Origin: Paenibacillus donghaensis
GTDB taxonomy: Bacteria > Bacillota > Bacilli > Paenibacillales > Paenibacillaceae
DNA length: 64,000 nt
NCBI RefSeq assembly: GCF_002192415.1
Contig: NZ_CP021780.1
Span: 7,378,001 to 7,442,000, forward strand
Direction: 5' to 3'
Shown: piece by piece, positions 52,572 to 61,831 of the stretch
Layout of the letters: each line of letters starts with the position of its first letter
Numbering within the stretch: the stretch's first letter is position 1
Translations under genes and position numbers: made by a program
The notes under the pieces: model-generated
Told to the model about the DNA's origin: nothing
Database searches by the model: none
Seen by the model: only the letters and a program-made list of their open reading frames with translations

Positions 52572-53117
52572 ATGAAGCTGATGTTTATTTCCGATATTCA
52601 CGGATCGTTGTTCTGGCTGGAGCGGGCGCTGGAGATGCTGGAGGAAGAGCGGCCCGACCAGCTCGTTATATTGGGTGACTTCCTGTATCACGGGCCTAGG
52701 AATCCACTGCCTGAGGGATATGATCCGCAAGGTGTTGCGGCCAGATTGAACGCACTTGCCCAGATGCCAATTGCGGTGCGTGGCAATTGTGATGCCGAGG
52801 TGGATCAGATGCTGCTGCAATTCCCGATGATGGGTGATTATGTCATGCTGCTGCATGAAGGCAGACGGATCTATGTGACCCATGGACATGGCTACAGTAT
52901 GGAGAACCTGCCACAGCTGGCTGCAGGAGATGTCTTTATCCAAGGGCATACTCATCTTCCCGTAGCCGATGTTAAAGAAGGCATCTACGTGCTGAATCCC
53001 GGCTCGATCTCGCTGCCCAAGGAGAACAATCCGCATTCTTACGCCATTCTTCAGTATGGAGAGTTTGTGATTAAGGACTTCGACGGTCAGCTGGTCAAGC
53101 AGATATCCTTAAAATAA
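52572..53117 (+). CDS. yfcE: YfcE-type metallophosphodiesterase
   Basis: 181 residues from ATG 52572; AAGGAG is about eleven bases upstream. Calcineurin-like metal motifs are complete: FISDIHGS, ILGDFLYHG, VRGNCD, THGHGYS and IQGHTHLPV. The length and the FLYHGPRN segment fit YfcE, a Mn-dependent phosphodiesterase active on simple model substrates. The biological substrate is unknown. Confidence 0.9.
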   Translation: MKLMFISDIHGSLFWLERALEMLEEERPDQLVILGDFLYHGPRNPLPEGYDPQGVAARLNALAQMPIAVRGNCDAEVDQMLLQFPMMGDYVMLLHEGRRIYVTHGHGYSMENLPQLAAGDVFIQGHTHLPVADVKEGIYVLNPGSISLPKENNPHSYAILQYGEFVIKDFDGQLVKQISLK

Positions 53118-53137
53118 GAAATGTAATTTCTTTCGAA

Positions 53138-53166
53138 TTGAGCGAAGCGGCGTTATATTGTATTAT
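53138..53166 (+). promoter_or_regulatory. sigma-A promoter of aguA-aguB
   Basis: TTGAGC, 17 bases, TATTAT, ending 57 bases before aguA. Confidence 0.7.
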
Positions 53167-53223
53167 GGGTAAGGAGCTTAAGGGTAAGCTGGCTCCAAAT
53201 ACAACAGTAGAGGTAGTTATGAT

Positions 53224-54252
53224 ATGCATCCTAAGGATTTGAACTATACAATGCCGCCGGAATGGGGCAGACATGAGCGCACGTTTATCTCCTGGCCTGT
53301 GCGGGAGTCCATGGTATATCCAGACAACCATGAAGCAGTAAGCCAGGGGTATGCGGAAATCATCCGTGCCATTGCCGAGTTCGAGCCGGTCACGGTTGTG
53401 GTCAACCCTGATGATCAGGAGCAGGTGGCCCGATTGGTGGGTGGTGGAAATGTTACGCTGCTGCCGATTGAGCACAATGACGCCTGGCTGCGCGACAACG
53501 GTCCTACCTTCGTGGTGGGCGACCAGGGTACGCTGGCTGGCGTGAACTGGAGCTTCAACGCTTGGGGCGGCAAATATTCGCCGTGGGACCTGGATAACAA
53601 GGTGGCTGCGCAGATCCTGGAGCATCTGCAGTTAACCCGCATGGATGCGCCGCTTGTGATGGAAGGCGGCTCGATCCATACTGACGGGGAAGGCACGCTG
53701 ATCACGACCGAGGAATGTCTGTTGAATCCGAACCGCAATCCGCAGCTGAAGAAAGCGGATATTGAGCAGCTGGTACAGCAATACACCGGAACACAGTCCA
53801 TCATTTGGCTGAAACGGGGTCTTAGCGGCGACGAAACCGACGGGCATGTGGATAATATCGCCTGCTTCGCTGCTCCGGGTACAGTCATCATCCAGGTCTG
53901 CGATGATCCGCAGGACGAGAACTACGCCATTTCACAGGAGAACCTGCAGATTCTGGAGCAGGCTACCGATGCACAGGGCAGGAAGCTTACGATCATCAAG
54001 ATTCAGCAGCCTCCGCAGCGGCTTCATGAAGACAGCCGCCTGACCCTGAGCTACTTGAATTTCTATTTCGTGAATGACGGCATTATCCTGCCGGTGTTCG
54101 GAGGAGCTGCAGCAGCAACGGACAAGCTTGCCGAGCAGGTGCTGGCCGAGTTGTACCCGGACCGCAGAATCCGCACCGTGGACGGCATGGCGGTCATTGC
54201 CGAAGGCGGAAATGTACATTGTACCACCCAGCAGATGCCTGCTGTGCAGTAA
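53224..54252 (+). CDS. aguA: agmatine deiminase
   Basis: 342 residues. The N-terminus (YTMPPEWGRHERTFISWPV) and the DNGPTFVV, SGDETDGHVDN and C-terminal GGNVHCTTQQMP motifs are those of the porphyromonas-type peptidylarginine deiminase/AguA family; the Cys in VHCTTQ is the nucleophile, with His in DGHVDN. It converts agmatine to N-carbamoylputrescine. It is followed by aguB at 42 bases, which completes the route to putrescine. Confidence 0.95.
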   Translation: MHPKDLNYTMPPEWGRHERTFISWPVRESMVYPDNHEAVSQGYAEIIRAIAEFEPVTVVVNPDDQEQVARLVGGGNVTLLPIEHNDAWLRDNGPTFVVGDQGTLAGVNWSFNAWGGKYSPWDLDNKVAAQILEHLQLTRMDAPLVMEGGSIHTDGEGTLITTEECLLNPNRNPQLKKADIEQLVQQYTGTQSIIWLKRGLSGDETDGHVDNIACFAAPGTVIIQVCDDPQDENYAISQENLQILEQATDAQGRKLTIIKIQQPPQRLHEDSRLTLSYLNFYFVNDGIILPVFGGAAAATDKLAEQVLAELYPDRRIRTVDGMAVIAEGGNVHCTTQQMPAVQ

Positions 54253-54294
54253 TAACCCGAACTACCAAGACCAACTTACAGGGAGGAAAGAACC

Positions 54295-55170
54295 TTGAGA
54301 AATGTAAAAGTAGCTGCGACACAGATGAGCTGCTCCGGCGATATCGACGAGAATATCCGCAAGGCCGAGGTTCTGGTCAGAGAGGCGGCAGCTCAGGGCG
54401 CACAGATTATTCTGCTGCAGGAGCTGTTCGAAACGCCGTATTTCTGCCAGAAGGAGAAGGCTGATTATTACGCCTATGCCACAGAGCTGGAGCATAATAA
54501 AGCGGTCAATCATTTCAAGGCCATCGCTAAGGAACTGGCTGTTGTACTGCCGATCAGCTTCTACGAGAAGAAGAACTACGCACGCTACAACTCACTGGCG
54601 GTGATTGATGCCGACGGCACCGTGTTGGGCAAATACCGCAAAAGCCATATTCCGGACGGACCGGGCTATGAAGAGAAGTTCTATTTCAATCCCGGAGATA
54701 CCGGCTTCAAAGTATGGAATACCCGCTATGCCAAGATCGGCGTAGGCATCTGCTGGGACCAGTGGTATCCGGAGGCCGCCAGAGTGATGAGCCTGATGGG
54801 TGCCGAGATCCTGTTCTATCCGACGGCCATTGGCTCCGAGCCGCAAGACGGATCGATTGACTCCAAGGATCACTGGCAGGCCTGCATGCTGGGCCATGCA
54901 GCCGCCAACCTGATTCCTGTCGTGGCCTCGAACCGGATCGGCGAGGAGGTCGATGAGGATTCCAGCATCAATTTCTACGGATCGTCTTTCATCGCCGGGC
55001 CGCAGGGCAACAAGATCGTGGAAGCCGGGCGCGGGGAGCAGACGGTAATTGTCAGCGAATTCGACCTGGATGCGCTGGAGATTGGCCGGATCGAATGGGG
55101 TATTTTCCGTGACCGCCGTCCTGAGCTGTACCGCTTGATTGCTTCCTATGATGGTGATCTGACCTTTTAA
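54295..55170 (+). CDS. aguB: N-carbamoylputrescine amidase
   Basis: 291 residues from TTG 54295, eight bases after GGGAGG. Nitrilase fold with the Glu-Lys-Cys triad in LLQELFETPYF, YRKSHIPDG and GICWDQWYPEAAR, the AguB subtype. It releases putrescine, carbon dioxide and ammonia from N-carbamoylputrescine. It forms an operon with aguA. Confidence 0.95.
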   Translation: MRNVKVAATQMSCSGDIDENIRKAEVLVREAAAQGAQIILLQELFETPYFCQKEKADYYAYATELEHNKAVNHFKAIAKELAVVLPISFYEKKNYARYNSLAVIDADGTVLGKYRKSHIPDGPGYEEKFYFNPGDTGFKVWNTRYAKIGVGICWDQWYPEAARVMSLMGAEILFYPTAIGSEPQDGSIDSKDHWQACMLGHAAANLIPVVASNRIGEEVDEDSSINFYGSSFIAGPQGNKIVEAGRGEQTVIVSEFDLDALEIGRIEWGIFRDRRPELYRLIASYDGDLTF

Positions 55171-55192
55171 GCTAAAGGATGGAATCTAATGG

Positions 55193-55240
55193 AAGGTGCA
55201 TTTTGGAGACTTAGGAATCCAGAGTGCGCCTTTCTTTGCG
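55193..55240 (+). terminator. probable terminator after aguB
   Basis: AAGGTGCATTTTGGA pairs imperfectly with TCCAGAGTGCGCCTT, followed by TCTTT. Confidence 0.55.
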
Positions 55241-55343
55241 TTTCCGTATAAAGAAAGCGTCCGCTAATTTTGACCCATGGACAGTAAATGTTACAATCCA
55301 TTGATAATATGTCATATAACATAACATAATGGGGAAAAGTTAA

Positions 55344-55372
55344 TTGTCACTATCGCTTTAATCTGTTAAAAT
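55344..55372 (+). promoter_or_regulatory. sigma-A promoter of the amino-acid importer
   Basis: TTGTCA, 17 bases, TAAAAT, ending 40 bases before the start codon of the binding protein. Confidence 0.8.
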
Positions 55373-55411
55373 CTCCTTAAGTATTTGATGAATAAGTGGG
55401 GGGATTGGAAG

Positions 55412-56227
55412 ATGAAGGCCGAAAAGAAATGGATCATGTCAGCTTTTATGTCTCTTATGATGGTGGCTATTGTGGGCTGCGGTTCCAATAACAATGCGGG
55501 GAGCGAAAATGCTGCGGTTGAGAAGATCAAATTCGCCACCGACGCCAGCTATGCGCCAATGGAATTTATGGACACGGACAAAATCAAGGGCTTTGATATT
55601 GATTTCATCAAGGTAGTCATGGAAGAAGCGGGCATTGATTACGATGTGACGAATACAGGCTGGGATACGATGCTGACTAGCGTAAAGCAGGGCACGGAAT
55701 ATCAGGCCGGACTGTCCTCCGTCTCCATTACGGATGAACGCAAGGAAACCTATGACTATTCCATTCCTTATTTTGAATCCACGAACATGATATTGGTTAA
55801 GGAAGACAGCGACATTCAGAATGCGCTTGATCTCAAGGATAAGATTGTAGCCATTCAAGGGGCAACCACTGCCGATGATCTGATGAGCGGAATTATGGGC
55901 GTGGACAATGGCAACCTGAGACGGTTCGACAGCAATGCTGTGGCGCTGATGGAGCTGGATGCCGGAGGGGCGGATGCGGTAGTGGCTGATATCGCGATTG
56001 TGCGTGAATACGTGAAGAACAATCCAGACAAGAAGTTCAAGACGATCACCGACATGGAGAATTTCGGCTCCGAATATTACGGCATCCTCTATCCGAAGGG
56101 CAGTGAGTGGAAAGCGAAGCTGGACCCGGCCATCAAGGCGGTGCTGGAGAACGGCAAATATGCTGAAATCTACAAAACCTGGTTCGGCGAAGAACCTAAT
56201 CTGGAGAATGTCCTGAACGCTAAGTAA
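55412..56227 (+). CDS. amino-acid ABC binding lipoprotein
   Basis: 271 residues from ATG 55412 behind GGGGGG, with the earlier ATG at 55388 lacking a box. A signal peptide with lipobox VAIVGC precedes the type 2 binding-protein fold (KIKFATDASYAPMEFMDTDK, GFDIDFIKVVMEEAG, and VADIAIVREYVKNN). Family members bind polar or basic amino acids. It lies just after the agmatine genes, and an arginine or polyamine-precursor ligand is conceivable but unproven. Confidence 0.88.
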   Translation: MKAEKKWIMSAFMSLMMVAIVGCGSNNNAGSENAAVEKIKFATDASYAPMEFMDTDKIKGFDIDFIKVVMEEAGIDYDVTNTGWDTMLTSVKQGTEYQAGLSSVSITDERKETYDYSIPYFESTNMILVKEDSDIQNALDLKDKIVAIQGATTADDLMSGIMGVDNGNLRRFDSNAVALMELDAGGADAVVADIAIVREYVKNNPDKKFKTITDMENFGSEYYGILYPKGSEWKAKLDPAIKAVLENGKYAEIYKTWFGEEPNLENVLNAK

Positions 56228-56247
56228 GTAATGAAGCTGGTATTGAT

Positions 56248-56287
56248 AAGCATGCGTAATGATAGCTATTGCGCATGCTTCTTTTTT
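56248..56287 (+). terminator. hairpin between binding-protein and permease genes
   Basis: AAGCATGCG pairs with CGCATGCTT around a 13-base loop, followed by CTTTTTT. Partial termination here would give more binding protein than permease. Confidence 0.8.
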
Positions 56288-56312
56288 AAGCAGAAGAGAA
56301 GGGAAGAGTCTT

Positions 56313-56960
56313 ATGGATTTCAGATTTGATATAGTGATTCAGTATTTACCGGTATTGCTGAAAGGCACCCTGCTTACGATTGGCATTTCCATCGTCTCTA
56401 TTCTAATTGGCTCCATTCTGGGTTTGGGGATCGGTTTTGGCAAAATGGCACCGAAATGGTATTTTCGCTGGCCTTTTCATTCCTACATTAACTTCTTTCG
56501 CGGCACCCCGTTGTATGTTCAGATTCTGATCGTTCACTTTGGCCTGATTCCTCCGTTCTACGGCAAGACTAACGCTCTGATGACAGCCTTTGTTGCGCTC
56601 TCGCTGAACTCAGCGGCTTATTCTGCCGAAATCTTCCGTGCCGGCATCCAGTCCATCGACCGGGGACAGAAGGAAGCGGCGATCTCACTGGGCATGAGCT
56701 CTACCCAGGCGATGCGGTTTATTATTCTTCCGCAGGCCATTAAGCGGATGGTTCCGGCCTTTGGCAATGAATTTATTGTGCTGGTGAAGGATTCTTCCCT
56801 GCTTGCTCTGGTAGCGGCACCTGAGATTATGTATTGGAGTAACACGATGAAAGGGCAATATGCCCGGATCTGGGAGCCTTATCTGACGGCTGCGCTGATC
56901 TATTTCATTCTTACCTATTCGCTTAGCAAGCTGCTGAACTATGTTGAACGGAGGATGTAA
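56313..56960 (+). CDS. amino-acid ABC permease
   Basis: 215 residues from ATG 56313 after AAGGGAAGAG. The HisMQ-type pattern is clear: [19 protein letters not shown] near the start, [35 protein letters not shown] and the EAA loop [25 protein letters not shown]. One gene product probably forms the homodimeric channel, since no second permease is present. Confidence 0.92.
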   Translation: MDFRFDIVIQYLPVLLKGTLLTIGISIVSILIGSILGLGIGFGKMAPKWYFRWPFHSYINFFRGTPLYVQILIVHFGLIPPFYGKTNALMTAFVALSLNSAAYSAEIFRAGIQSIDRGQKEAAISLGMSSTQAMRFIILPQAIKRMVPAFGNEFIVLVKDSSLLALVAAPEIMYWSNTMKGQYARIWEPYLTAALIYFILTYSLSKLLNYVERRM

Positions 56961-56965
56961 ACGTT

Positions 56966-57697
56966 ATGGAGCCTATTATTTCTGTGAAGAATCTGTACAA
57001 ATCGTTTGGTGCCCATACTGTATTGGCCGACATTAGCGTCGATATCCACAGCCGGGAGGTTGTGGTGGTAATCGGGCCTTCCGGCTCGGGCAAATCGACC
57101 TTCCTGCGCTGTCTGAACCTGCTGGAGCAGCCGCAGAGCGGCGATATTACAATTGAAGGCACTTCCTTGATGGACAAGAACACAAGGATTAACGATATCC
57201 GTACCGAGCTGGGCATGGTGTTCCAACAATTCAATCTGTTTCCGCACAAAAAGGTAATTGAGAATATTATGCTGGCTCCAATCCAGGTGCGCAAATGGAC
57301 GCCGGAGAAAGCACGGGAGAAGGCGCTTCAGCTGCTGCAGAAGGTGGGTCTCAGCGAGAAGGCGGATGTCTATCCGGCATCCTTGTCTGGCGGGCAGGCC
57401 CAGCGTGTAGCGATCGCCAGAGCGCTGGCCATGGAGCCCAAGATTATGCTGTTTGATGAGCCGACCTCGGCGCTCGACCCGGAGATGGTAGGCGAGGTGC
57501 TGGCGGTGATGAAGGATCTGGCCCGCGACGGAATGACGATGGTGGTGGTTACCCATGAGATGGGCTTTGCGCGCGAAGTGGGCGACCGTGTGCTGTTTAT
57601 GGAGCAGGGCATGATTGTGGAGGAAGGCAGACCGGAGCAGTTATTCGGCAGTCCGACCCAGGAGCGCACCCAGCTATTTCTGTCCAAGGTATTGTAG
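56966..57697 (+). CDS. amino-acid ABC transporter ATPase (GlnQ type)
   Basis: 243 residues. Walker [11 protein letters not shown]-loop [10 protein letters not shown], signature LSGGQAQR, Walker [15 protein letters not shown] and [10 protein letters not shown] are diagnostic for the GlnQ/HisP/ArtP group. It starts five bases after the permease stop. It completes the importer of 55412-57697. Confidence 0.95.
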   Translation: MEPIISVKNLYKSFGAHTVLADISVDIHSREVVVVIGPSGSGKSTFLRCLNLLEQPQSGDITIEGTSLMDKNTRINDIRTELGMVFQQFNLFPHKKVIENIMLAPIQVRKWTPEKAREKALQLLQKVGLSEKADVYPASLSGGQAQRVAIARALAMEPKIMLFDEPTSALDPEMVGEVLAVMKDLARDGMTMVVVTHEMGFAREVGDRVLFMEQGMIVEEGRPEQLFGSPTQERTQLFLSKVL

Positions 57698-57852
57698 AAT
57701 TCTGGCAAAGTAGAATATTGTTATTTAATCGGGTATATTAGAAGAGTAACGAAGGTTCAGGAATTTAATGCAAATATCTGTCCGATACGCAGAGAGGAGG
57801 CTCAGGGGTATCTTTTGATTATCATAACCTATAATGATAGAAGGAGAATACG

Positions 57853-58299
57853 ATGAGCACATTTAAAAGCTGGTTGAACACAACGAAAAGCGGACTCGCC
57901 GATCAAGTGAAGAAATTTAAAAATAAGGACTTCATGAACGCGGTAGTTGCGGGGTGCGCCCTGGTGGCTGCTGCCGACGGCAAGATTGAGGAAGCCGAGA
58001 AGAACAAAATGGCAGGATATATGAATCTCAGCAATGAGCTTAAGGTGTTTGACATGCGCGATGTGATCGCCCAGTTTAATACCTACGTTGGCAATTTCGA
58101 CTTCTCCCCGGAGATCGGTAAGCAGGAAGCCTTGAAAGCAATCGGTAAATTTACCGGCAAACCTGAGGTTGGCCGCATTATCGTGGCTGTGTGCTCTGCA
58201 ATCGGTGCTGCTGACGGTGATTTCGACGAGCACGAGAAGGCCGTAGTCCGTAATATTTGCGGTGTGCTTGGCCTTAGCCCAAGCGAATTCAGCCTTTAA
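57853..58299 (+). CDS. terB: TerB family tellurite/stress protein
   Basis: 148 residues. Helical TerB fold with two acidic metal-binding stretches (AAADGKIEEAEKNKM and GAADGDFDEHEKAVV), the family signature. TerB is thought to link membrane TerC with cytosolic TerD proteins. First gene of the ter cluster; an ECF-type promoter lies immediately downstream of it. Confidence 0.9.
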   Translation: MSTFKSWLNTTKSGLADQVKKFKNKDFMNAVVAGCALVAAADGKIEEAEKNKMAGYMNLSNELKVFDMRDVIAQFNTYVGNFDFSPEIGKQEALKAIGKFTGKPEVGRIIVAVCSAIGAADGDFDEHEKAVVRNICGVLGLSPSEFSL

Positions 58300-58327
58300 T
58301 TGGCCCGGATACGCACTGGAATTTGGT

Positions 58328-58353
58328 TGAAACGTTACGGCCTTTCATTCGTA
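58328..58353 (+). promoter_or_regulatory. ECF sigma (SigW-type) promoter of terD genes
   Basis: TGAAAC, 16 bases, CGTA, the canonical ECF (SigW/SigX/SigM group) recognition elements. It lies 72 bases before the first terD. In B. subtilis the homologous yceCDEF operon is under ECF sigma control. Confidence 0.75.
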
Positions 58354-58424
58354 TCAGTGATAGAACACCCATAAGCTAGACTTGCAGAAATGTAATTCTT
58401 TCTCGGAAACGGAGGTACGTGAAT

Positions 58425-59021
58425 TTGGCTGGAATTAATCTCGTTAAAGGTCAAAAGATTGATCTGACTAAAGGTAATGCAGGATTGTCTAATGTAATTG
58501 TAGGTTTGGGCTGGGACCCGGCGGAGCCGGCACGCGGATTCTTTGGCGCCAAGAAGCAGGCGAACATCGACTGTGACGCTTCCGCGCTGATGCTCAGCGA
58601 GAATGGCAAGCTGACCCGCAAGGAGAATCTGATTTTCTTCCACAATAAGCAGAGTCCTTGCGGCTCCGTTGTTCACTCGGGAGACAACCTCACGGGTGAT
58701 GGCGACGGCGATGATGAGCAGATTATGGTTAGCCTGAGCAAAATTCCTGCCGATGTGCACAAGGTATTGGTTGTGGTTAATATTTATGATGCCGTCAACC
58801 GCAAGCAGGACTTTGGAATGATCAAATCGGCGTATATTCGGGTAATGAATGCTGTGGGCAACACTGAATTGATTAAGTTTAACCTTTCTGAGAACTATAA
58901 CGGTTTCACTGCGCTAATCTGCGGCGAGTTGTACCGCCATGGAAGCGAATGGAAGTTCGCGGCCATCGGTGAAGGTGCCCATGCAGCTCATATCAATCAA
59001 TTAGCTGAACGCTACATCTAA
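58425..59021 (+). CDS. terD: TerD family calcium-binding stress protein, paralogue 1
   Basis: 198 residues from TTG 58425, nine bases after GGAGG; the GTG at 58419 is only three bases from it. TerD fold with [15 protein letters not shown] at the N-terminus and the calcium-binding loop in HSGDNLTGDGDGDDE. It is the most divergent of the three: NIDCDASA replaces DFDLDASA and an AKKQ loop is inserted. Cytosolic; proposed role in stress sensing. Confidence 0.9.
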   Translation: MAGINLVKGQKIDLTKGNAGLSNVIVGLGWDPAEPARGFFGAKKQANIDCDASALMLSENGKLTRKENLIFFHNKQSPCGSVVHSGDNLTGDGDGDDEQIMVSLSKIPADVHKVLVVVNIYDAVNRKQDFGMIKSAYIRVMNAVGNTELIKFNLSENYNGFTALICGELYRHGSEWKFAAIGEGAHAAHINQLAERYI

Positions 59022-59051
59022 AATAAACTTAGGAAAAGAGGTCACACACTC

Positions 59052-59627
59052 ATGGCTATCAACTTATCTAAAGGTCAAAAGATCGATTTAACCAAAACCA
59101 ATCCAGGGCTCTCTAAAATCACGGTAGGTCTCGGCTGGGATACCAATAAATACGACGGCGGCAAGGATTTCGATCTGGACTGCTCCGTATTCCTGACGGA
59201 TACCAACAACAAGGTTACTAAAGAGAGTAATTTCATCTTCTTCAACAACAAGCAGAATGAGAATGCTTCTGTTGTCCACACCGGCGACAACCGTACAGGC
59301 GAAGGCGACGGCGACGATGAGCAGATCCAGGTTGACCTTCTGAACGTACCTGCGGATGTGGATAAGATTGCTTTTACCATCACCATCTATGAAGCAGAAG
59401 CAAGAAGCCAGAACTTCGGACAGGTCTCCCGTTCTTATGTACGTATCGTAAATGATGCCAACAGCGAAGAGCTGATCCGTTTCGACCTGGGCGAAGATTT
59501 CTCCGTGGAAACCGGAGTTGTAGTAGGTGAATTGTACCGTAATGGTGCAGAATGGAAATTCAACGCAATCGGCAGCGGCTACAAAGATGGTTTGACTGGC
59601 TTGACCCGCGACTACGGACTGAACTAA
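59052..59627 (+). CDS. terD: TerD family calcium-binding stress protein, paralogue 2
   Basis: 191 residues with the full TerD set: [29 protein letters not shown], and [15 protein letters not shown] with its calcium-ligand Asp and Glu residues. It lies 30 bases after paralogue 1 in the same operon. In Bacillus such paralogues (YceC, YceD, YceE) are induced by cell-envelope stress. Confidence 0.93.
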   Translation: MAINLSKGQKIDLTKTNPGLSKITVGLGWDTNKYDGGKDFDLDCSVFLTDTNNKVTKESNFIFFNNKQNENASVVHTGDNRTGEGDGDDEQIQVDLLNVPADVDKIAFTITIYEAEARSQNFGQVSRSYVRIVNDANSEELIRFDLGEDFSVETGVVVGELYRNGAEWKFNAIGSGYKDGLTGLTRDYGLN

Positions 59628-59680
59628 TTCTGTAAGCGGGGCTTTCCAGATAATTCACTTATGAAAGAGGGTTATGATCA

Positions 59681-60262
59681 GTGACGATTAGTCTTTCCAA
59701 AGGACAGCGGATTGATTTGACCAAGACAAATCCTGGTCTGACAAAAGTAATGGTAGGATTAGGTTGGGATACCAACAAATACAGCGGAGGTCAAGATTTC
59801 GACCTCGATGCTTCGGCATTCCTGCTGTATGAGGACGGCAAGGCCAAAGGGGCCGACGACTTCGTGTTCTACAATAACCCTAACGGCGGAGCTGGTTCCG
59901 TTGTTCACACCGGCGATAACCGTACAGGTGAAGGCGACGGGGATGATGAGCAGATTGAAGTTGATTTCAGCAAGGTTCCTGCCCATATCCAGCGTATCGG
60001 CATCACCGTAACGATCTATGATTATGAATCCCGCGCACAGAACTTTGGACAAGTCTCCAATGCGTTTGTTCGTGTGGTGGATGCTTCCAGCAACCGGGAA
60101 GTGCTGCGCTTTGATCTTGGCGAAGATTTCTCCACAGAAACAGCTGTAGTCTTCTGTGAGTTCTACCGTCATGGTGCGGATTGGAAGTTCCAGGCGATCG
60201 GCAGCGGGTTCGCAGGCGGCCTAAGCGCTCTGACCAAGAATTATGGACTGGACGCGCAATAA
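59681..60262 (+). CDS. terD: TerD family calcium-binding stress protein, paralogue 3
   Basis: 193 residues from GTG 59681 behind [34 protein letters not shown] and [15 protein letters not shown] are intact. Similarity to paralogue 2 is high over the full length, indicating tandem duplication. Followed by a terminator and a hairpin element, so it probably ends one transcription unit. Confidence 0.93.
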   Translation: MTISLSKGQRIDLTKTNPGLTKVMVGLGWDTNKYSGGQDFDLDASAFLLYEDGKAKGADDFVFYNNPNGGAGSVVHTGDNRTGEGDGDDEQIEVDFSKVPAHIQRIGITVTIYDYESRAQNFGQVSNAFVRVVDASSNREVLRFDLGEDFSTETAVVFCEFYRHGADWKFQAIGSGFAGGLSALTKNYGLDAQ

Positions 60263-60270
60263 CATCCTGT

Positions 60271-60303
60271 GGGCGGGGTCATACCGATCCTGCCCTTTTT
60301 CTA
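60271..60303 (+). terminator. probable terminator after the third terD
   Basis: GGGCGGGGT pairs imperfectly with ATCCTGCCC, followed by TTTTT; it divides the ter cluster into two units. Confidence 0.6.
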
Positions 60304-60337
60304 ATTTTTTTCAGGATGCATCAACTCCACTCAGAGT

Positions 60338-60459
60338 ATGTCTTCACACCCAAGTGGCCGGAAAGCTGGATAGGTAAAGCGGGGAACATTAGAGAAATGC
60401 TTCCCTCAAATCCCCGCTTCAACCTGTCTTGCCCTCCGTATCATCGGGTTTGAAGACAC
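60338..60459. mobile_element. 122-bp MITE-like hairpin element, copy 2
   Basis: Ends are inverted: ATGTCTTCACACCC and GGGTTTGAAGACAC, with an inner AAGCGGGGA/TCCCCGCTT stem. Its right end, read on the minus strand, matches the left end of copy 1 (12637-12757) including the flanking CCTAGGAG. The two copies are almost equal in length and lie in opposite orientation. It sits between the third terD and the TerD-TerA-like gene. Confidence 0.7.
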
Positions 60460-60506
60460 CTCCTAGGTGGGGTTATTTTACTCCATGGGCAAAGGTGGCG
60501 TAGGGC

Positions 60507-61805
60507 ATGGCTGTTGAAGTAGTTAAAGGACAAAAAGCTGATCTTACCAAGGGCAACCCCGGGCTAAGCGAGCTGGTCATAGAGATTGCCTGGCAATCAC
60601 CGGCCGCGCTGGAGATTGATACCTCGGCATTTCTGCTGGGGGAAGGCGGCAAAGTCGGCAGGGATGAGGATCTGATATTCTATAATAATCCTACGGCGCC
60701 TTATATTCGGTATAAGGATGTTCCCGGGGCCAGCGGACTCAAGAGATTCGAAGTTGAACTGGCTGCCATCCCGGCAGGCATTGCGAAGATTGCTTTCACG
60801 CTCACTATATATGACGGCGAGAAGCGTGGCCAGAGCTTCGGGCAGGTGAATGAAGCGAATTTCCGCATCCTCAATCAGAAGACAGGCTCGGAGCTGCTGC
60901 GCTGTAATCTTGGAAATCAATTCTCGGTTGAAACCGCCGTTGTGGTTGGAGAATTATATAGATATGGTGCCGAATGGAAGTTTAGTGCGGTGGCTGCAGG
61001 CTTCGCGGGCGGACTTAACGAGCTGTGCAGGAATTTCGGGATAGAGGTAGAGGATACCCCGGCTCCGCCGGTTCCCTCAGTTCCCCCAGCTCCACCTGTG
61101 CCGTCGGCTCCGCCGCCGGTACTGAAGCCACGGCCGCCAGTTCCTCCTGCGCCGAGCCCGCCCGCCGCTCCCCCGGCACCTCCTGCTCCTTCTCTGGGTG
61201 CGAATCTGAACCTGCAGAAGATCGAGCTGAAGAAAAAGGGCGATTCGATTAATCTCAAGAAATCCGCCGGGGGTCTCGGTGAACTGCTGATCAACCTGAA
61301 CTGGAATCAGAAGCAGGGCGGAGGATTATTCAGCCGCAAGAGTGGCGTAGATTTGGACCTGGCCTGCCTGTTCGAGCTTAAGGATGGCAGCAAAGGGGTC
61401 GTTCAGGCGCTGGGCAACGCTTTTGGCTCGATGAATCAACCGCCCTATATGATGCTTGATGGCGACGATCGTACCGGATCGGTGACTACTGGTGAGAACC
61501 TGCGGATCAACGGGGCTAAGGTAGCCAATATCGAACGTATTTTGATCTTTGCTTTTATTTATAAGGGAGTCACCAACTGGTCTGAAGCGGATGGTGTAGT
61601 CACAATTAAGCAGAGCGGCGGACCGGACATTATTGTCAATATGGACGAGCATAACAACCGCAAGGGCATGTGTGCGATTGCGCTGTTCCGTAACGTGAAT
61701 AACGAAACCTTTAGTATAGAACGGCTTGTGCAATATTACAGCGGACATCGAGAGATGGACCAGGCCTACAATTGGGGCCTGCGCTGGGTAGCGGGCAATA
61801 AATAA
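60507..61805 (+). CDS. two-domain TerD/TerA-like protein with Pro-rich linker
   Basis: 432 residues. Residues 1-185 are a degenerate TerD domain: VEVVKGQKADLTKGNPGLS is kept, but the GDGDDE calcium loop is replaced (RYKDVPGASGLKRFE). Residues about 190-232 are a linker of Pro/Ala (PPAPPVPSAPP). Residues 233-432 match the TerA type (GVDLDLACLFELKDG, DGDDRTGSVTTGENL, MDEHNNRKGMCAIALF). Only the second domain keeps calcium ligands. Probably a scaffold or sensor in the ter complex. Confidence 0.85.
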   Translation: MAVEVVKGQKADLTKGNPGLSELVIEIAWQSPAALEIDTSAFLLGEGGKVGRDEDLIFYNNPTAPYIRYKDVPGASGLKRFEVELAAIPAGIAKIAFTLTIYDGEKRGQSFGQVNEANFRILNQKTGSELLRCNLGNQFSVETAVVVGELYRYGAEWKFSAVAAGFAGGLNELCRNFGIEVEDTPAPPVPSVPPAPPVPSAPPPVLKPRPPVPPAPSPPAAPPAPPAPSLGANLNLQKIELKKKGDSINLKKSAGGLGELLINLNWNQKQGGGLFSRKSGVDLDLACLFELKDGSKGVVQALGNAFGSMNQPPYMMLDGDDRTGSVTTGENLRINGAKVANIERILIFAFIYKGVTNWSEADGVVTIKQSGGPDIIVNMDEHNNRKGMCAIALFRNVNNETFSIERLVQYYSGHREMDQAYNWGLRWVAGNK

Positions 61806-61831
61806 TCGATTTTAGCGGAGGCGCAAGGGCA

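Noticed and set aside
53118..58402. Shared AGAAATGTAATT stretch before aguA and before the first terD
   Set aside because: Only about 12 bases match, in AT-rich sequence; chance is a sufficient explanation.
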